From an uncultured Lachnospiraceae bacterium (lineage in GTDB: Bacteria; Bacillota; Clostridia; Lachnospirales; Lachnospiraceae): a stretch of DNA of 48,097 nucleotides. Both the position numbers and the translations under genes were made by a program. The first letter of the stretch is position 1, and each line of letters starts with the position of its first letter. Under the pieces are notes generated by a model. The model saw nothing but the letters and a program-made list of their open reading frames with translations, was not told the origin of the DNA and searched no databases. Location: positions 1-48,097 of the forward strand of contig CANQFR010000003.1 of the NCBI GenBank assembly GCA_947599905.1. The letters are read 5' to 3'. Positions 46,620 through 48,097 of this stretch are shown here, piece by piece.

Positions 46620-47972
46620 CTATTTAGTGCCTGTTCGCAGGGCGTTCATGAACGGACCGCAGACATCCTCGATCAGCCAATCCAGATTGAGATCAGACAC
46701 AATTTCTGTCTTCGGTACGATGTCATCGAGGAACCTGTAATATGCCTGAAACCCGTTGTTAATTATCTGGTTGCTGTCGACGTATACATTCTGCGTAAAG
46801 TCGCTTTCGTAATGACCCATTGCCTGCGAGAGCTCCTTGGGATTGATGTTGTTTTCGGTCATGACTGTTGCAAAGGAGTGACGAAGGTCATGCCAGTGAA
46901 GGTTAGGATCGAGTCCTAGTTTTGTTTTTAGGCGAGCAAACGGTTTCTTATAATCGCCGCGTCCGTGCGGGTCCCCGTTTTCCTGTGCCCAGATATAACC
47001 GTCGTCACAGGTACGGAGATCTCCACGCACTTTAGTTTTTCTGCGTTTCTTTGCCAGTATGATCTCGTCAAGCACGAACTGCGGCAGCAGGATCTTGCGG
47101 ATGGAGTGGTACGTTTTTGGCTTCAATACTTGTTTATATGCCTGATTCTCCGCAATACCGTCCGTTATCAGCGGCCTTCCGAGTTGCTCTGTGATCGAGA
47201 GTGTTCCGGTCCGAAAGTCGACGGAAGAAAATTTTAATGCCCTTAACTCGCTTACCCGACAGCCTGTACTGAGTGTGATGGAGAGCGGCAGAAAAAAATC
47301 CGGCTCCGACATCTTGCATTCGATCAGCAGCTTCTGAATCTGAAATGAATCAATGACCGGGCGTTTACAGTCGATCGGCGGTGTCCCTGCGGCCCGTTGT
47401 GCCAGGATCTTCCGGCTCTGTCTGATTGCCTTCTCCCCCACATTTACGTGTACGAGGTTCATCTGCTTGGCGCATTTGTACGAACTGCCGATCACGGATG
47501 CCGCCAGTTTATACAGTGATGGAGACGGCATATTAACGAGCAGTTCGGTCAGCGTTTCGCGCCGAAGCGACATAAGCTTTTTATTTCCGTACGCGGGTAT
47601 GATATACTTGTCAATAATATTCCGGTAGCTGAAGAAAGTGTTGTAACTGATCTGTTTCTGGTCGATCATATAATAATACAGCCAATAGTCGTAAAACTCC
47701 CGGACTTTTACCTCAAAGAACACGAACTGATGGTTGCTCATTTGACTGATCGCCACTTCTTTGGCGTCCAGGCATTCCTTTTTGGTGCAGAAACCGCCTT
47801 TTTCTTTCTGGACAATGCTCCCGTCTTCAAATTCCACCCGAAAACGGAACAAGTATTTACCGCGGACATAAGTCGCTGTTCCCAGGAACTGCCACCGCTG
47901 GATTTCTCCCTTGAAGAAACAGGGATTGACCGGCGGTTTGACGATGTCTTTCCTTTGCCTCATGTGGTTCAC
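46620..47972 (-). CDS. tyrosine-type site-specific recombinase/integrase
   Basis: STGCRVSELRALKFSSVD (Arg I), LHWHDLRHSFATVMTENNINPKELSQAMGHYESDFTQNVYV (HxLR..H..Y). Confidence 0.92.
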   Translation of the reverse strand: MNHMRQRKDIVKPPVNPCFFKGEIQRWQFLGTATYVRGKYLFRFRVEFEDGSIVQKEKGGFCTKKECLDAKEVAISQMSNHQFVFFEVKVREFYDYWLYYYMIDQKQISYNTFFSYRNIIDKYIIPAYGNKKLMSLRRETLTELLVNMPSPSLYKLAASVIGSSYKCAKQMNLVHVNVGEKAIRQSRKILAQRAAGTPPIDCKRPVIDSFQIQKLLIECKMSEPDFFLPLSITLSTGCRVSELRALKFSSVDFRTGTLSITEQLGRPLITDGIAENQAYKQVLKPKTYHSIRKILLPQFVLDEIILAKKRRKTKVRGDLRTCDDGYIWAQENGDPHGRGDYKKPFARLKTKLGLDPNLHWHDLRHSFATVMTENNINPKELSQAMGHYESDFTQNVYVDSNQIINNGFQAYYRFLDDIVPKTEIVSDLNLDWLIEDVCGPFMNALRTGTK

Positions 47973-48097
47973 CCGGCCTTTTCGCGTACGTATGTATCCG
48001 GTAGCGGGTCGATACGGCGTTCGCTCGTACGGCGGATATTATCACCGGATTCCAACGCATGTACATAGATATCGTAGGTTGTGCTGATGTTCTCGTG
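47969..48097 (-). CDS. C-terminal end of a second tyrosine recombinase, truncated at the window edge
   Basis: Reverse-strand frame open from the edge: HENISTTYDIYVHALESGDNIRRTSERRIDPLPDTYVREKAG*; matches integrase C-terminal H-x-x-IST-x-x-x-Y motif. Confidence 0.8.
   Translation of the reverse strand, partial: HENISTTYDIYVHALESGDNIRRTSERRIDPLPDTYVREKAG

Noticed and set aside
1-48097. tRNA/rRNA genes
   Set aside because: None recognised by eye; a tRNAscan-SE or Infernal run would be needed to exclude them.

Overview
The window is a 48 kb, fairly GC-rich segment of a Gram-positive chromosome. It is probably Clostridia and plausibly Lachnospiraceae, inferred from gene content and order only. 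The + strand, about 1-28.9 kb, carries accessory genes (flavodoxin-like reductase, methyltransferase, XRE regulator, ECF sigma/DUF4179 pair, GH35 beta-galactosidase, YhfC-like protein). A conserved cell-shape/division block follows: miaA, a methionine gamma-lyase-like gene, radC, mreC, mreD, PBP2, minC, minD, minE, rodA, mgsA, a D,D-carboxypeptidase, a small P-loop protein, an HlyD-like protein, yggS, sepF, aroB, lspA, an RluD-family gene, a ttcA-like gene and a tyrosine recombinase. A divergent SOS locus (LysM/YneA-like gene versus lexA) has four LexA-type boxes. The - strand then carries rsfS-yqeK-nadD-yhbY-obgE-rpmA-prp-rplU, a seven-gene Dlt-like envelope operon, RNase E/G, the DUF2344/B12-radical-SAM pair, and two tandem tyrosine recombinases at the right edge. 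Main points for follow-up: (1) a Dlt-like operon (about 34.99-42.33 kb) whose adenylating enzyme appears to lack the alpha-amino-binding Asp and the DltA-type Cys, suggesting a substrate other than D-alanine; (2) a 1-nt frameshift inside the Walker A codons of minD; (3) a second recombinase ending at the window edge, coupled by a GTGA overlap to the annotated integrase and absent from the ORF track; (4) the SOS regulatory region. No tRNA, rRNA or CRISPR array was recognised.
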